64,000 nucleotides of DNA from Medicago truncatula (lineage: Eukaryota; Streptophyta; Magnoliopsida; Fabales; Fabaceae). The DNA lies in contig NC_053046.1 of assembly GCF_003473485.1 (NCBI RefSeq), positions 41,377,832 through 41,441,831 of the forward strand, in the 5' to 3' direction. Positions 1 to 13,256 of the stretch are shown piece by piece (within the stretch, counting starts at the first letter, position 1; every line of letters starts with the position of its first letter). The notes under the pieces were generated by a model, which saw only the letters and a program-made list of their open reading frames with translations, was not told the DNA's origin and searched no databases. Position numbers and translations under genes: made by a program.

Positions 1-573
1 AAAATAACCACTGCAATTTCTTCCAGTTTATTTTATTATCTAACATAAATAATATTTTTCGTGAACAGCATATTATATAATGTAGATAGAGTATACATAG
101 GGCAAGTATTTCCCCTTTTCCTACTTGTAAATCATGTAATCAAATCCTTTTCAAATTATTTCCTTTTTCTAATAACAAGACAAAAAATATACTACTAATA
201 AACTAGACTACGGAAAGAACCAAATATTATGTAATCTTGTTCCTTTTCTCTTCCTTTCCTTTAGGATAATTTATGAACATATTTATCTCACAACACATGT
301 ACAAAATACCAAAATACACGTGGCTTTGGCCTCACCCAACTAAGGAAATTATACCAATGACACCAAAAAAATGAGCCACACTATTCATGTTCTCATCACC
401 CTCTAAAATGTAGTCAAAATGGCCTAAAATAACACGTAGATTAGGTACCTTCCTAGCAAGTCAATATGAAAAGAAAGACTCGTTTTCTTTCTTTTTTCCA
501 ATTTTGTTTCTTCTTCTTATTTTCCTCTCTTATTTTATATGTACTAGACAAAGGAATTAGCGTAAAGAACAAT

Positions 574-3054
574 TTAGAAGTCAATTATGGGTTCTCCAAC
601 TTTCAAATTTCTTTCTATCGTCCAAGGCAAGTTAAAGAGCTTTGCCATGATAAACTTGAAAATTTTGTTCACATTTATATTGTGTGTTGCACTTGAAAAG
701 AATAGGGTTGCCTTCATTGCCCTTGCATAAGCCCTTGCCTATATATGAAAGGTACAAGATAATTATTAATTTTGAAAGAAAAAAAAAGCCAAAGAATATG
801 GTAAAAAGTAACACTATTTAAAGGCATGAACTGTGAATTTGTACCCTCAAAAAGAAAAGTAAGAACTGTGATTGTGAACATGACTAATCTAACTTTAATC
901 AACATGCATGTAGGCCCAAAATTTTAGATGCTAAATACGGAAATAAGAAAGTTAAATCCACTTAAAATTTAAGTTGATTATGTAATTATTATTCAATTAC
1001 CTGTGTTACAATTGTCCATTGTAAATCTGGGGGAAGTCTAACAAAATCATCAAACTTGGTTCCTATTAGAATGGGAATTGCAGTCTGCAATTGAATGTAA
1101 CATTGGTCATCACAAATTCCATATAACATAATAATACATCTAATTAGGGATAATATTTGTAAGCATACATCAACTTATAAATTTAATGAGCTCCTATCTC
1201 TATCACATGTTCCTGAAAAATTAATGTCACTTACCACTTATCAGCCATAAAAGCTACTAAAGTTTCATCACTATAATAACGTACTAGTAACTCTAACCAT
1301 TTCTATTTTAACTACCTCAACTTTTTCTTACTATAATAGTTCAAAAGATTTTCGTGTGAAAATGAAAAGCATTTGGAAGTTGGAACTACACTTTACTTGG
1401 TGGCATTTACTTTACCAAAGAAATTTAATTTCAGTGACACAAAAAGTAAGAAATCGTACCTGATTCCACTTTCTTGCTTCACTGTACCATCCAACAACAC
1501 TGCAAAAACACAGGAAGTGCAAACACACAAATAATTATTTCTACCATTATATTCCTAACCTATAGAACTTGCATAAAAGAAAAATATAGTAATATTTCGG
1601 CATACTTATTTCTTGGTCCTTTAACTAAATTTTGAGGTTCAAATTGGTGGCTCCACCCAAATTGGTCCCATATTAGTCCTTTTTCTCGAATACATATAAT
1701 CGGTGTTAGTGAAAGTTGATGCGATATCTCACATGACCTTCACTATAAACTAGTAGTTGAAATGCATCACAAAAACCTTCTTCTCCAAAAGCATAGATTT
1801 TAAGATATAATTCTTCTTCATATTTTCTTTAAATTTATGCATCTAAACTAATATATATTCTATTTAAAATGTTTCCTTACCATGTTAACTCCATGTTAGA
1901 GCCACAAATAAACTAAAAATGTTAAGTTAAAAGGATCAAAGTGACACTTTTTAAAATTATAGGATCAACTTAACCTCAAAATTAAGTTAAGGGCAAAAAA
2001 GAAGGTAATTAAGCTTAATAATATTTCAGAACTTACTTGTTTAGTGTAGAACGACTAGTGAGATCAAACATAATCAGTAGAGCAACTGCATCTTTACAAG
2101 CCATGGGAATTTGATCCAAGGACTTTTTGTCACCTACTCAAACCCCGCATAATAATTTTTCATCAATAACTAACTCAAAAAAGAAAAGGTAAAAATATTT
2201 TAAAAATAAATAAATAAACCTAATGAGGTAAATCTAAAATTTAAATGCAGAACATGGAACAGAGCTCATGAAAATTAAATTAAATTAAACAAAATTAAAT
2301 CACCTGCAACATCCCATATACAAAATGAAATACGAGCTCCTTGAACATACAAAGTTTTGTCCATTAAATTCAATCCTTCCATTTGCAAACTCCTCTTCTC
2401 TACCTCATTTCCTACATACTTGATCTGAAAAAGAAAAAAATTCATTCACATAAAAACCTATGAAACACATACACCTGACACAAACACCGAGCCATCAACA
2501 TCGATCATAATTTGAGAAAATCGCATATTTCAATCCAAAGTAATCACATGTCTCAGTACCAAACACTAACACATGTCAGAAGTGTCGGTGCTTCAAATAT
2601 AAAAAACAACCAACATAGCTAGTTAACACTAAAATGAAAATCTACACATGACCCATTTCAACATTTAAGGTAAAGTAAAAAACTTGCTTACCAAAAAAGT
2701 AGTTTTCCCAATATGACAATCACCCAACAAACTAATCTTAAGGTTCACCAAATCAGAATCTGACTCATACCCATTATTGGTATGCTGTTGTTCTCGTGTG
2801 AAACCATCATCAACGGTGGCAGGAGACGGCGACAACGAAGAAGAAGAAGAAGCAGAAGAATGATTAAGAGATAATCTTCTATATTGAGCTGGTGATCTTC
2901 CAACAGAACAAACCATAAGTTTATTCCAAATGAACCTAAAAAACTGACCAACAAAAGATACCCTTTGAAGCATACCATATTTAACGTCAACCTGAACAAT
3001 TTTCCTGCAGAGTTGTGTCATCTTCTTGGTTGTTTCTTGAATCACTTTTGCCAT
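574..3054 (-). CDS. SGP: Septum-promoting-GTPase-like (SGP) Ras-type small GTPase
   Basis: Six exons on the minus strand: 3054-2692, 2424-2304, 2133-2037, 1499-1460, 1084-1001 and 738-574, all with GT-AG junctions and matching phases, giving 289 residues. The protein has an N-terminal extension of about 105 residues rich in Ser, then a Ras fold: P-loop GDCHIGKT at about 111-118, WDVAG as the G3 motif, GTKFDD as the G4 motif and SSAT as G5. It ends in GEPIIDF, with no C-terminal prenylation cysteine. This layout matches plant homologues of yeast Tem1 and fission yeast Spg1, which bind and hydrolyse GTP and act in cytokinesis signalling in fungi; the plant role is poorly known. The extension and absent CAAX box suggest it is not a classic membrane-anchored Rab or Rop. 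Family call is firm; cellular role is inferred. Confidence 0.91.
2470..2595. repeat. Copy of a GTGTC-rich dispersed repeat inside SGP intron 1
   Basis: A patch rich in alternating ACAC, TGTCGG and CCGAC words (for example ACACATGTCAGAAGTGTCGG) lies in the first intron. Similar patches sit at about 16275-16380 and 22640-22785, so this looks like a MITE-type family dispersed in this genome. Ends are not defined. Confidence 0.4.
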
Positions 3055-3306
3055 TGAGATATGGCTATGTTCTTAGACATTGACAAAGAAGTTGTATTCT
3101 ATTCTATTCTATTGAAACCTCTCTTCTTGTTCTTCTTGTTTGTGCATATGATATTTTTTAATGAATTTTCTTTGTTTCTTTATTCTTTCTTGTTGTTGGT
3201 GTTGTTGATGATGGGGCGTTTGGTTTTTGGGTCCCACCAAGTGTATTTCTATTTCACACAGAAACAGAGGACCAAACTAAAGTAGAGAAGTACATGAGAT
3301 GTTGCT

Positions 3307-3317
3307 TTTTTATATAA
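3307..3317 (-). promoter_or_regulatory. Candidate TATA box of the SGP-like GTPase gene
   Basis: On the minus strand the bases read TTATATAAAA, about 255 bases upstream of the ATG at 3054, leaving room for a 5'UTR of roughly 225 bases. This is the only strong TATA-like match close to the gene, but the DNA is AT-rich, so chance is possible. Confidence 0.35.
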
Positions 3318-3639
3318 GGGACAGTTTACCGGTTTTTTTCAATTTTGTTTCCTATAATATCCTTTATAGCCGCCTTCTTCATTACTACATTTGGAATGGG
3401 TACTTTGGTAATTCCTCTACTCTAAAAGAAAATATAGTTAAGAGGCTTAGAGCATTATAATGGGAAAATAAAAATAATATCAACAATGATAACAGGACAC
3501 AGAAAAACTAACACAATACGGACACCGTATGTCTATACGGGTATTTTTCCTTTTTCTTTTTTTCTTTCTCTTTCCCTGTTACTCTCCTTCTCTCACTCCT
3601 CGAATGTTTTCTTTCTCATGTCATAGCTCACAACCACAG

Positions 3640-4110
3640 CTATTACACATTCTCATCCCTCCACAACTCTCCACCAGCGACCGCCGTCGCTGTCCTCCGA
3701 TCTAATTTCTCTGCAAAAACGAACCTAAACAAAACAGATATGAAACAACATAAATACAACAACGCCGCAGCCGGAGAGAGGCGACGGCCGGTGAGAGGAC
3801 GATGAAGGTCCTGGTCGGCATGAGGGAGAAGAGGAGGTCGCGATGGATTGAGCAAGATTTGGAAGATGGTGGTGATGAGGACGGTGATGGTGGTGTTTCC
3901 ACCTCTTCGCCGGAGTTCTCTCTTGTCTGGTCACTCTCACCGGTGGTGATGATGGAAGAGTCGGAGAAGATGAGTTTTCGTTTCAGTGGTGGGTTAGGAC
4001 GGCGGAGTTGTGACCGGCGATGGTGGGGGAAGGTCTGAACCGTGTTTATAGAGAAGGAGAAAGGAAGAAGAGGATGATGATCAGAGAGAAGTTGCAGCTG
4101 AAAACTCAAT
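3640..4110. other. GC- and CpG-rich island with weak overlapping ORFs
   Basis: This stretch is strikingly richer in G+C than its surroundings and has many CG dinucleotides. It holds short open frames on both strands: a plus frame from an ATG at 3802 to 4038 (78 aa, acidic Gly/Asp runs) and low-complexity minus frames rich in Ser, Pro and Arg. None resembles a family I know, and frames open on both strands are expected in GC-rich DNA. It could be a promoter or 5' exon of an unseen transcript, or a decayed gene. Confidence 0.3.
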
Positions 4111-5977
4111 TATACCCCTGCTTTTTAATGGAAATTCCAAAATTGTCCCTGCTGTCGTATTTGTGTTTGAAAATGTATGTTCAGTTATCATTATTCAAAT
4201 AATATTTGCTCAAAAATGATTTATATTGAGACACATGAAATATTATGTTGGTTTGATTGCAATGATCGTTGAGTATGACTCATATATGCGGATATGTGAG
4301 AAGATGTTCGGTTTAAGAATAAACATGTAAATTCAGTTACAATCTAAGTAACCTTAATTCATAAATAACATAGAAGAAAAGTAAAACATTCGCTCTTGTG
4401 TAAGAAATGCTAGCATAATTGATCGGTCGATCTGTTCTTATGGGTTGATCTTCTTACTTAAGTTTCAAATTGTTAATCTAACAATATTAAACTTGTTCTT
4501 TTTGAGAGTGAGATATTAGGCTTAAGTCTTGTGGATGAAAAAATTGATTAAGATTATAACCTCACAACAAAGTGATTAAGGATTTGTTTGATAAAAATAT
4601 AGATAACTAAAAAGTTAGTTGATAATAGATAAGTTTATAATTGATCGCGAATAAATTAGCTGACCATCGATAATGAATAAACTAGTTGATTGAGTTTAAA
4701 ATGTTATGTAAAATTGGCTTCTTTTTTTTTTCAACTGATACCAAGGGAAGAATTGAATAAAAAATGATAAGAGGTAAGCCCAAACATCATTTGAAGTAGT
4801 AGTTTATCAAAAAATATTATTAGCTAATAAAAAAAATATAAGCTCGCGAGAAAAAATTGTCACCAAATATATTTATTTTGATAACCTATACTTATAAGCT
4901 ATAAGTATAAGTTTAGTCTTCCCTAAAAAAAAAGTTATAAGTTTAATCTATCAAAAAATTTACTCTCATTATGAACTACTAATTGATTATATAGTTTTGT
5001 GAATAGTGAAGGAGGATGCTTACTAGACATTAGAGGGTTTTTATTGTGTGGGATTAGGAGAGCAAAGCATGTAAGTACGCATTATGTATATAGAAAAAGA
5101 TTAAGAAAAAGGTATTGTCAAGATGGACTGAGCATCTTATGAGATTTATGGAATTTTCAGAAAAACAAAGGAAAGTGATGTCATGATTTGTTAGTGGGTG
5201 TGACCGTGTGGCATAATCCTTGTGTCACTAATAATATATGTGACTCAGAATATTATGAATTGAGATATATTATGTGTTGTTGATTAGTCCTATCATTTGA
5301 TTATTAGTTTATGGATAAAAAAGAAGAACAAAGAAACTGATTATAATTAAGATTGGAGTGTTGTATGTGATTGTGAATAAAAAACTAAACGCATATACTT
5401 GGTCGTTTACTCGTTTTGATTGATGACATATTTTCATATTTGATATTCCATATTTAGTTTACGATAAAAGTTGGGTAAAATTGTTTAGGTCTTATTGGTT
5501 ATGTTTATTTCTAAAATTAGTGTTAAAATACTAGTAAAAAACTATTTAAGAAACACACTCCTAAAAATAGGTCATTGTGATGATCAGATTGTTAGTAGAT
5601 AATATATAAATATATTTGTCAATACTCTCAATTATTGAGATTTTTCTTTGCATTGGTGAGTATCGCAACTCATCTACTCCTTTAAAACATAACACTCCGA
5701 TAAAAACTAACATAATTGATGGTTTGACATAAATTAAGAAGTCATAAGCAGTAGAAAGGGAATGTTATTTATTTTATTTTATTTTTAAATTAACCTCGTC
5801 AATTTTTGGTTGATTCTCATTATTATAGATGCAAAATTAAAAATAATAACGTGAAAATGTTGTATATTAATTAGAAGACATAGTTTACAATTGAGATCCA
5901 CGGGACAAACTCCTCCTTATTTAATGAACATTTTCAATTTAAGCGAAATAGATTCATAAAATAAAATAAAAAGTACT
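4111..5977. other. AT-rich intergenic DNA without recognisable gene
   Basis: No coding frame or RNA gene stands out. About 4570-4920 holds short repeated words of the 'ataagtttataa' kind typical of decayed MITEs. Confidence 0.5.
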
Positions 5978-5986
5978 TTTATTTTA

Positions 5987-6828
5987 GAGTAAATAGTCAA
6001 TTTCCTCCCTGAAATTGTAAATTTCATCAATTACCCTCCTAAAATTTCACAACGTTAGTCAATTTACCCCCTCCCTCAAATTTTTCTGTTAGTGAACATG
6101 ACGTTTTGCAAATACTCCCCCTGAAGTTTTGCACTTATGTGCAAAATGCCCCTCAAACTTAAAAATTTATATTATTTTTTTCTTAAAAACAAACAATTAA
6201 TAGTTAAATATTAAAGCTAACTATTAATTTTGGAGTTTGGAAAAACTACATACATATATACATCAAAATAGGAAAAAATGTGTATTTTTAAAGTGACAAT
6301 AATGGTTATTTCTAATAGACAAATTATTATTTTTAGAGGTTTATAAACAAATTAATAATCAGATTTAAATTTATATTTTCTCCTTCACCATCTTAGTCTT
6401 TTAACTCCTTCAACAATTTGCTCAAACCATTTAAACTACACAACCCCCAATATTAATCCACATATCATCCCATTATTGTCACTTTAAAAAATACATATTT
6501 TTCCCCATTTTGGAGTCTATTTTGATGTATATATGCATGTAGTTTTCCCAAATTCTAAAATTAATAGTTAGTTTTAATATTTAACTATTAATTGTTTGTT
6601 TTTAAGAAAAAAATAATATAAATTTTTAAGTTTGGGGGGCATTTTGCACATAAGTGCAAAACTTCAGGGGGGTATTTGCAAAACGTCATGTTCACTAACA
6701 GAAAAATTTGACGGAGGGGTAAATTGACTAACGTTGTGAAATTTCAGAGGGGTAATTGAAGTTTTGTTAATTTTAGGGAGGTAATTGATGAAACTTATAA
6801 TTTCATGGGAGAAATTGACTATTTACTC
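5987..6828. mobile_element. Foldback/Mutator-like MITE with long terminal inverted repeats and 9-bp TSD
   Basis: The 842-bp element begins GAGTAAATAGTCAATTTC and ends in the inverse complement of the same sequence. The two arms stay complementary for more than 300 bases each, with a unique centre near 6320-6470. Both sides carry the same 9-bp flank, TTTATTTTA, at 5978-5986 and 6829-6837. A 9-bp duplication and very long TIRs are the signature of Mutator-like foldback elements. It has no coding frame and is non-autonomous. Arm identity is high but not perfect and the TSD is intact, so it is moderately young. Confidence 0.88.
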
Positions 6829-6837
6829 TTTATTTTA

Positions 6838-9480
6838 AGAATATATCTCTCTTTAAAGTTTAAACATTCCTTCAAAATAATCTCTCTAAATAGAAGTGTT
6901 CAATGAACGGAGGGGTCTTAATCCGTCCACACCCTGGATTGGACGTCGATGCAGTCAACGAGCTTTAGACTCTCTGATCAAGCTCAAAATTCTATATCAA
7001 ATAAAAATTTAAAATTGTATTGATATCTGAATCGTCTAATTTTGATCGAACGGTCCTCTGATACTGCCTGCATACATCCTTGACCGCTTCAGATCCAATT
7101 CTCTCCATCCCTAATTAATGACGAATAATTGAATCTGATTGGTGGATCTAAATCAAGTTAGCATAATCTAATTTATTGGATAAAGGAAAAAGCCTGCTGC
7201 GGCGTGCAAGCATGCCCCCTTGCACCAAACGGGATGATTAAAATACACACAACAACATTGTTATAAAATCCATTCAAAAAAAACATGGTTTTTATTTTTA
7301 TAAAATAAACTTAATTAATCACAACACATATGTAAAAAAAAAATAAAAAATGAGGGATATGTATTATTTATGAATTACATTATCAAACACCTGCATGCAA
7401 CAATCGGGATCTGGGTTATTTCCTTTTAAATAGTCTCTACATGCTTAATTTCCAATTTTCATCATTTTCTTATATTTTTTCTCATTGATCTTTTCACCAT
7501 TCTTCTCTCTATCTCATTTCTATAAAACATTTTGTTTTTTTATGCATAAAATGAGACAATCCAAACCTGTAATATCTTTATTGTACAAAATATTAATGTC
7601 ACACTCCATGGGGTGTGAAAATATTATGAAAAAAGGGACATAAAAATGGATATTATTCTGACCAAAAAAGGGAAAACGTTGATAAAAAAAATTTAAGGAT
7701 TTTTTTAATAAATATTGAGAAGCATGGTAAAATTCAACGAAGAGAAGATAAGAATGAATGAAAGAAATATTGATTTTGGAGGTTTTTTTTTTTTTTACCC
7801 AAGTCCAACTTGATTTTGGAGGATTTGATAGAATGAAATTGATGAATAATTACAATGTGTGTAAAACGTGGCTATAAAATAACTAAAATAACAAACTAAC
7901 AATTAATCATAACCAATTTCCGATTAAATTTAAAAATAAATACATTTAAGAATATAGTGTGGAACGAGTATAACAAATATATATAAAAAAGATTTAGTCC
8001 TCTAAAATGAATAAAGTATAAAATAATAAAATTAAATATTGTAATTTTAATAGAACTTACAATTTATGCATCTACGATATCTACTTTTGATATTACTCAC
8101 CATGGACAAGTTCATTTTCTACCACCATGAATTTGGCGCTATTGTTTGATGCACCAACCTGGTGCTTGTCTTAGTAACATTGACTAGGACAAAAGATTAA
8201 TAAAAGAAAACGTTAAAAATAAAATTATTAAAGGAAAGGAGAAAAAACCTCAAAGTTCCATTCTAGTTCAACAAGAGGAAAAATCAAAACTGCCACGAAA
8301 AGTTATGTTTGTATATTTTGTTTGGATTTTGCTAAGGGCAATGATTAAGAATGTCAAAAATTAAATTAAATTTATTAAAAACAACGATTTTTTTATTTTT
8401 ATAAAATTAAACATTCCACTTTTCACTAATTTCCAATGCATAATTTCTATATTAATCTTCTTAACTAGTGTTTTAAGTTAGCATTTTCCATTTTGTTTAT
8501 GTGAATTATTATTTGCATCTTTAAAAAATATATATTTGCACACATCTCTTCGAAGTGTTTGAGTTAGTCTTGTTTTCCCCAACTATATAGCAAGCCTTAA
8601 TACGGAATAAGTTTGTGGAAACCAACTTTACTTTCTCCTCACACCATTCATGATAGAGATCAACGAAGGGAATAATGTTTCATAGACATCTATCACTCCA
8701 CTGACAAAGAAATAAAAAATACAATATGGTACGTTGATAATGTGATAAAAATAACTCCTCACTGAGGTTTCAGGTTCGATTCTTTTCGATGTCAATTTAG
8801 GTGGTTTAATTTAGCTTTTTTTTTAAAAAAATGTGATGAAAATAAAGAAATAAAGAGAAAATGAGACGTTGAATAAGTGTATGAAAATAATGTTGATGTA
8901 ATTATGTAAAAAAAAATACTATTGATATAATTAAAATACTGCATCAGATCTCAAAACCCATATTGTGATGCACTAGTTTATTGTGGAATCTTAATAGTTC
9001 CAAATGTTTCCCTGTAAGAACCTATACCAAATTTTAATTTGGGATGCCCTTTTTTATTAGTATTTTTGGTGCAACCTTATCTAAGAAAGGAGTAAGATTT
9101 GTATCCTCACAAACAAAAATAATTTGAATTTAAGCACACATAGATGATGAAAAGTAGAAAAAATAATAAACATAAACTAATTATTTCTTCTTCTACTTTT
9201 TATCTTTTGTGTGTGGATAAATGTAAATCATTTGTGTTTATAATCATACGATCTTGCTTCTAAGAATGACATTATGTGTCAAAGTCTTGAATTTTTATTG
9301 GATGTCATTTACCTAATGTCGTTAATGTATTTATACGATAGATAATTATTGGTTAAGAAAGAGATAAAAACAAAGCCATCAAAAATATCAAAGACCAATA
9401 AGACCCAAGTGAAATTTCAAATCCTCATGAAGGTATAATAAGCTCTACTCTGCTATTTTTTTCTTCCGAGAGTTCTAATA
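6838..9480. other. AT-rich intergenic DNA
   Basis: No gene recognised. Poly-A/T tracts are frequent. A short B-box-like word near 8770-8780 (GGTTCGATTC) may mark a decayed SINE, but no A box or flanking duplication is clear. Confidence 0.5.
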
Positions 9481-9758
9481 TACTTCCTCTGTTCCTTTTT
9501 AAGTGTCTCTTTTGGAGAAATTTTTTGTTACTATTTAACTGTCACTTTCAAAGTTCAATACAACATTAAATGTTGTTTTACCAATATTATCCGTAGTTAT
9601 TTATTGCGGAGAGAGAAATAAATGAAATGAGATGTTAAATGAATAAGGTCATTATAGTAAAAGTATAACTTATTGCATCAAAAGTAGTAACAATTGTTGA
9701 TTGTCTTGATCTGTGTAAAATATCAAAAAGTAACAATTAAAAAAGAACGGAGATAGTA
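9481..9758. mobile_element. Stowaway-type MITE, copy 1
   Basis: About 278 bp bounded by TA and carrying imperfect terminal repeats (left CTTCCTCTGTTCC, right the inverse complement CTATCTCCGTTC). The body matches the element at 19686-19954 in opposite orientation almost throughout, including AACTGTCACTTTCAAA and AAATGTTGTTTTACCAA. TIRs of the CTCCCTCCGTTCC kind with a TA target are typical of Stowaway (Tc1/mariner) MITEs. Confidence 0.82.
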
Positions 9759-9824
9759 TTAAATAAGGCCATCAACCTAACCACAATAATATTTAAAGGG
9801 TCTTTCAAAAATAAATCTTATGGG

Positions 9825-9966
9825 TTTTTTTTTTTTAGATAGACGAAATGGCAAAACCATTATAAACTCACATACATAAGTGGAGGTACCGGGGTTCGAA
9901 CTTCGATCATGACATCCAGCCTAACAATTTCGGCATTTTATCAGTTGAGCTAGGATTTCTAGATTA
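9825..9966 (-). mobile_element. tRNA-derived SINE, old copy
   Basis: Read on the minus strand it has an A-box-like CCTAGCTCAACTGAT, a B-box AGTTCGAACCCCGG about 45 bases on, and a 3' poly-A run seen as poly-T at about 9825-9836. Flanking sequences AAATCTTATGGG and AAACCTGATGG look like a diverged target duplication. It is related in design to the SINE at 60868-61006. Confidence 0.6.
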
Positions 9967-11746
9967 AACCTGATGGTTTTATGATATGATTTTATGTTGT
10001 TAGTTACATAGATCGTGGGTTGTTTGGATAATGAGAATTGTGGAAAAAAAAGTGTAGCCACAAACTGTGCCGGATGTCAATGCCTAAATTTTATTGATTA
10101 AAATTATAGGTCCATGATACACGTGTAATATTGAATATTGGATGATGAATTGAGGATCAAGTTGTAATATTGAATATTGGTTAATTTAATAATGTATAAC
10201 TCTTCACAATAATTGGAGGAGTTCAACTCCTTCTCTCAAAAAAAATTGGAGTTCAACTTCTAATTCAAATAACTTTTACTAACTAATAGTAGTATTAATC
10301 TTCCTATCAATCTCCAAAATGTCAATGTCCTAATCCCCCAAGCAAGATCGTTAAGACAAGAAAAATAAAATATTACTATCATATCATGATTCACGATAAC
10401 TCATTAACATGCTCAATTAATACTTAGGGTTTACTAACAAGTATGAGTGATAAGAACCCTAAAACACGTGTTGGCAAAGGGTGATGAAATGAAAGTAAAA
10501 AGCACACGACTTTGAATGATGCTAACTACACGACGTGTACTTGAGAGTGATGGGGTCTTATACAATATGATTATGTGATTATTTAATCGTGGAAGTTTGG
10601 TAAAGTTTCAAAATGGGTTTTGTAAAGTGTTGAAGTTTGTCTTTCCAAAATTCAATAATGCGTGTATTATACGTGAAATACTTTTGGTAGTTTCACACAA
10701 TTTTTATACTCCTACAATTGAACAATTTTACTAGCTTAATTGTGTTGGAAGGAAAGCATATGGATATCCATTTGTTTCGATTAAACCCGGTTATTTCACC
10801 ATCTTGAATTTTCAATCTAATGTACAAAAATTTGAGTGTGAGTCTGTTTTATGCGAGGACGTAGCATTTTGAATATCTTTCTCAAAATAATTGATTCTTC
10901 ATTTCCATCAAAGTTCAAAACAAGTGTATTTAGGGGTTAAAGAATTAAATCAATGACTTATTTTTTGAAGGAAGAAATTCATCGCATTTCATTAGCTATA
11001 ATGTTTCAAATACATAAGGGAGCATCATCTATAATATGGGAGCTGTCTGCACTAACTCATAAGCAACCTCGTTAACGTGCCTCCTATTTTGTAACAAACG
11101 TCTACAAGCAGAAATAATAGAACCAAACTCACTAATATGGTATAAAAAACTATATATGAACATGGAAGAGGAAGAAAGTTTTTTCTATTTGAGTCTAGTG
11201 TTAAAACTCAAACATACTAAATGTTGAGTAATGAAAAATTGCAGATTTGTAACCATGCCCCATCATATTAAATATCTCGACAATTATCATCTGAGTTGAA
11301 CTTGACAACAAAAGATAATTTAACTTTTTCTATTTCCTATAAATATGAGTAGGTCAATTCATCTGCTGGCTGTGAAGGATGCAATTTAAAACAAACATGG
11401 TCATAATACTAGAGGCATAATGTGACTGAAAAAACTTTTGGAGTGGCAAATGAAGCAATGTGATAGCAACAAAAAAGTAGCAGTGAAAATAGAAACTTAG
11501 CACACCGTTAAACGGACAATAAAAATATATGGAGATGCCAATTTCCCTTTAGTTAATAATGATTATCTATATTTAGTTTTTGTCATGTTCCAAAAATGCA
11601 ACTTCATTGGAAGAAAAAAAAAAAGGGCAAAACGCATAAAATAATTTCTCTTGAAGCGACCACACTACTAAAAATACACCTTGTGCATGGGATGATAGTA
11701 GAGTTGACTGGAGAAGATACTTTAACTAGCATATTGACGAGAATAG
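9967..11746. other. AT-rich intergenic DNA
   Basis: No gene, RNA gene or clear element is visible. Short open frames show no family resemblance. Confidence 0.5.
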
Positions 11747-11904
11747 TGTATTTGAACAATTTTTTTGTACAACTTTTGTGACAACCTTGTTATTCTTTCT
11801 TCTCATTGGTCAATAACAATGAAGAGAGGAAAATAAAGAGAGAGAATAAGAAGATAATGTGACTATGAGAGAGAATATTGTACAAAAATGGTTGTATAAA
11901 TATC
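11747..11904. mobile_element. Short TIR MITE, family shared with 34411-34578, copy A
   Basis: About 158 bp. Its left end reads TGTATTTGAACAATTTTTTT and its right end reads GTTGTATAAATATCA, roughly inverse complementary. The interior has a GAGAGA-rich patch followed by AATGTGACTATGAGAGAGA. The copy at 34411-34578 has the same order of words. Confidence 0.65.
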
Positions 11905-11939
11905 ATTTCTCTATCGACAATGACTTTGTCTAATGTGCA

Positions 11940-12095
11940 AAAGTAAATTAGTTATGAATCATACACAAATTTATTTCTCACTTTTGGATCAATAAGTCGC
12001 ATCACATCTCATTTGATCTAACGATGAGACTTATTGATCCAATGTTGAAAATAAATTTGCGTATTGTGCAAGATTTGTCTCACTTGCACACCATG
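11940..12095. repeat. Imperfect palindrome, probable MITE
   Basis: CAAATTTATTTCTCACTTTTGG followed by ATCAATAAGTC at about 11966-11998 is matched on the opposite strand by GACTTATTGATCCAATGTTG and AAATAAATTTGCG at about 12028-12061, giving stems of about 33 bases around a 30-base loop. Confidence 0.55.
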
Positions 12096-12221
12096 TCTTA
12101 ACCGTTGACGATATATTGATGACTCGTCAGTATTTTTATTATTATTCTTTTGTTAGACGATGTTGTTTGGAGTATCTATAATTAGCATGTATTGCTTGGA
12201 TTAATAACCAATTATTCTCTA

Positions 12222-12862
12222 TAGGGATGGGAATAAATCAGGCCGGCCTACAGGAGCCTACGGTCTAGCCTACGACAGGTCAGGTTAGACCAGACTTTTT
12301 TCTTAATTAACAGAGAAGGCCTGGGCTTTTTTAGAAGTCTATTTAGCTTAAAAGGCTAGGCCACATACCATTCAAAAAGTCTCTATTAGGCCGACCTATT
12401 TAAGTAACTATGAATAATATTATTTATAATTATATTATATTTTGTACTTTGAATTAAAATAAAAGTTTGTTAACTTTTTCGGTAATTTAAGCTTATTAGT
12501 ATACATTATTATTTTTTGAATATTTAAATGTATTATTATAAACTAGAATTGAAATATGATACAATATATAGTCAAATTCCCTAAAGACTTATCTTGATTA
12601 TCAAAAGAGAGTTCAATCTAATTGATATATTAGTTTGCTAGTCTATTTAAACTTAGATCACATTGCTTATTAAAAGATGTTGAAATGAAATAGACTTTTA
12701 AACAGACTAGCATACCGTATCAGACTTTCAGAAGGCCAGACTCAGGCCTAAAAAGTAAGTCTATGACAGGCCGCAGGCCAAGCTTAAACCTTCAAAAAAT
12801 ATGGTAGGGCAGACTCAGGCCTTGCAAAGCCTAGCTCGACCTATCCTATTCCTATCCCTCCA
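12222..12862. mobile_element. hAT-like non-autonomous element with AGGGATRGGAATA ends
   Basis: The left end reads AGGGATGGGAATAAATCAGG and the right end, inverted, reads AGGGATAGGAATAGG. Both ends carry many AGGCC/GGCCT words (subterminal repeats), while the centre is AT-rich. No coding frame. GGGATGG-type ends with GC-rich subterminal repeats are common among non-autonomous hAT elements; I cannot see a clear 8-bp target duplication. A shorter relative lies at about 38088-38260. Confidence 0.6.
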
Positions 12863-13256
12863 TGACCTCAAGATAACCAAATATATTTTCATAATTTAAT
12901 TTCATCGTCACAAACACGATAATCACTAAAGTTACATTAAAAAAATTAATACTCAAACAAATAAGAAAAATTGTATTTTTTTTTTTTAAAGATCCATCAC
13001 TTGAATAAGAAAAATTAAGGGTGTTATAGCAAAAGAAAAAACAGAGGGGGTGTGGATAGGAAAATCTTAGTGTTTAGGTAGCATCATTATCCTTTGAGAA
13101 ATAAATATCTGTACAGTGAGACAGGTCCAATTTCATTCATGGGACCGTTGGACGATGATGATGTTTCAGGAAGATCTTTTGCTACAGAAACCAGAATTAC
13201 CTATTATAGAAAGATGAGAATGAGCAACAGTAGAAAATTGTTGAGAAAGCAAAGTC

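Noticed and set aside
3061-3285. Plus-strand hydrophobic frame of 74 codons
   Set aside because: It lies in the TTCTT-rich 5' region of the SGP gene; its Leu/Phe content follows from base composition.
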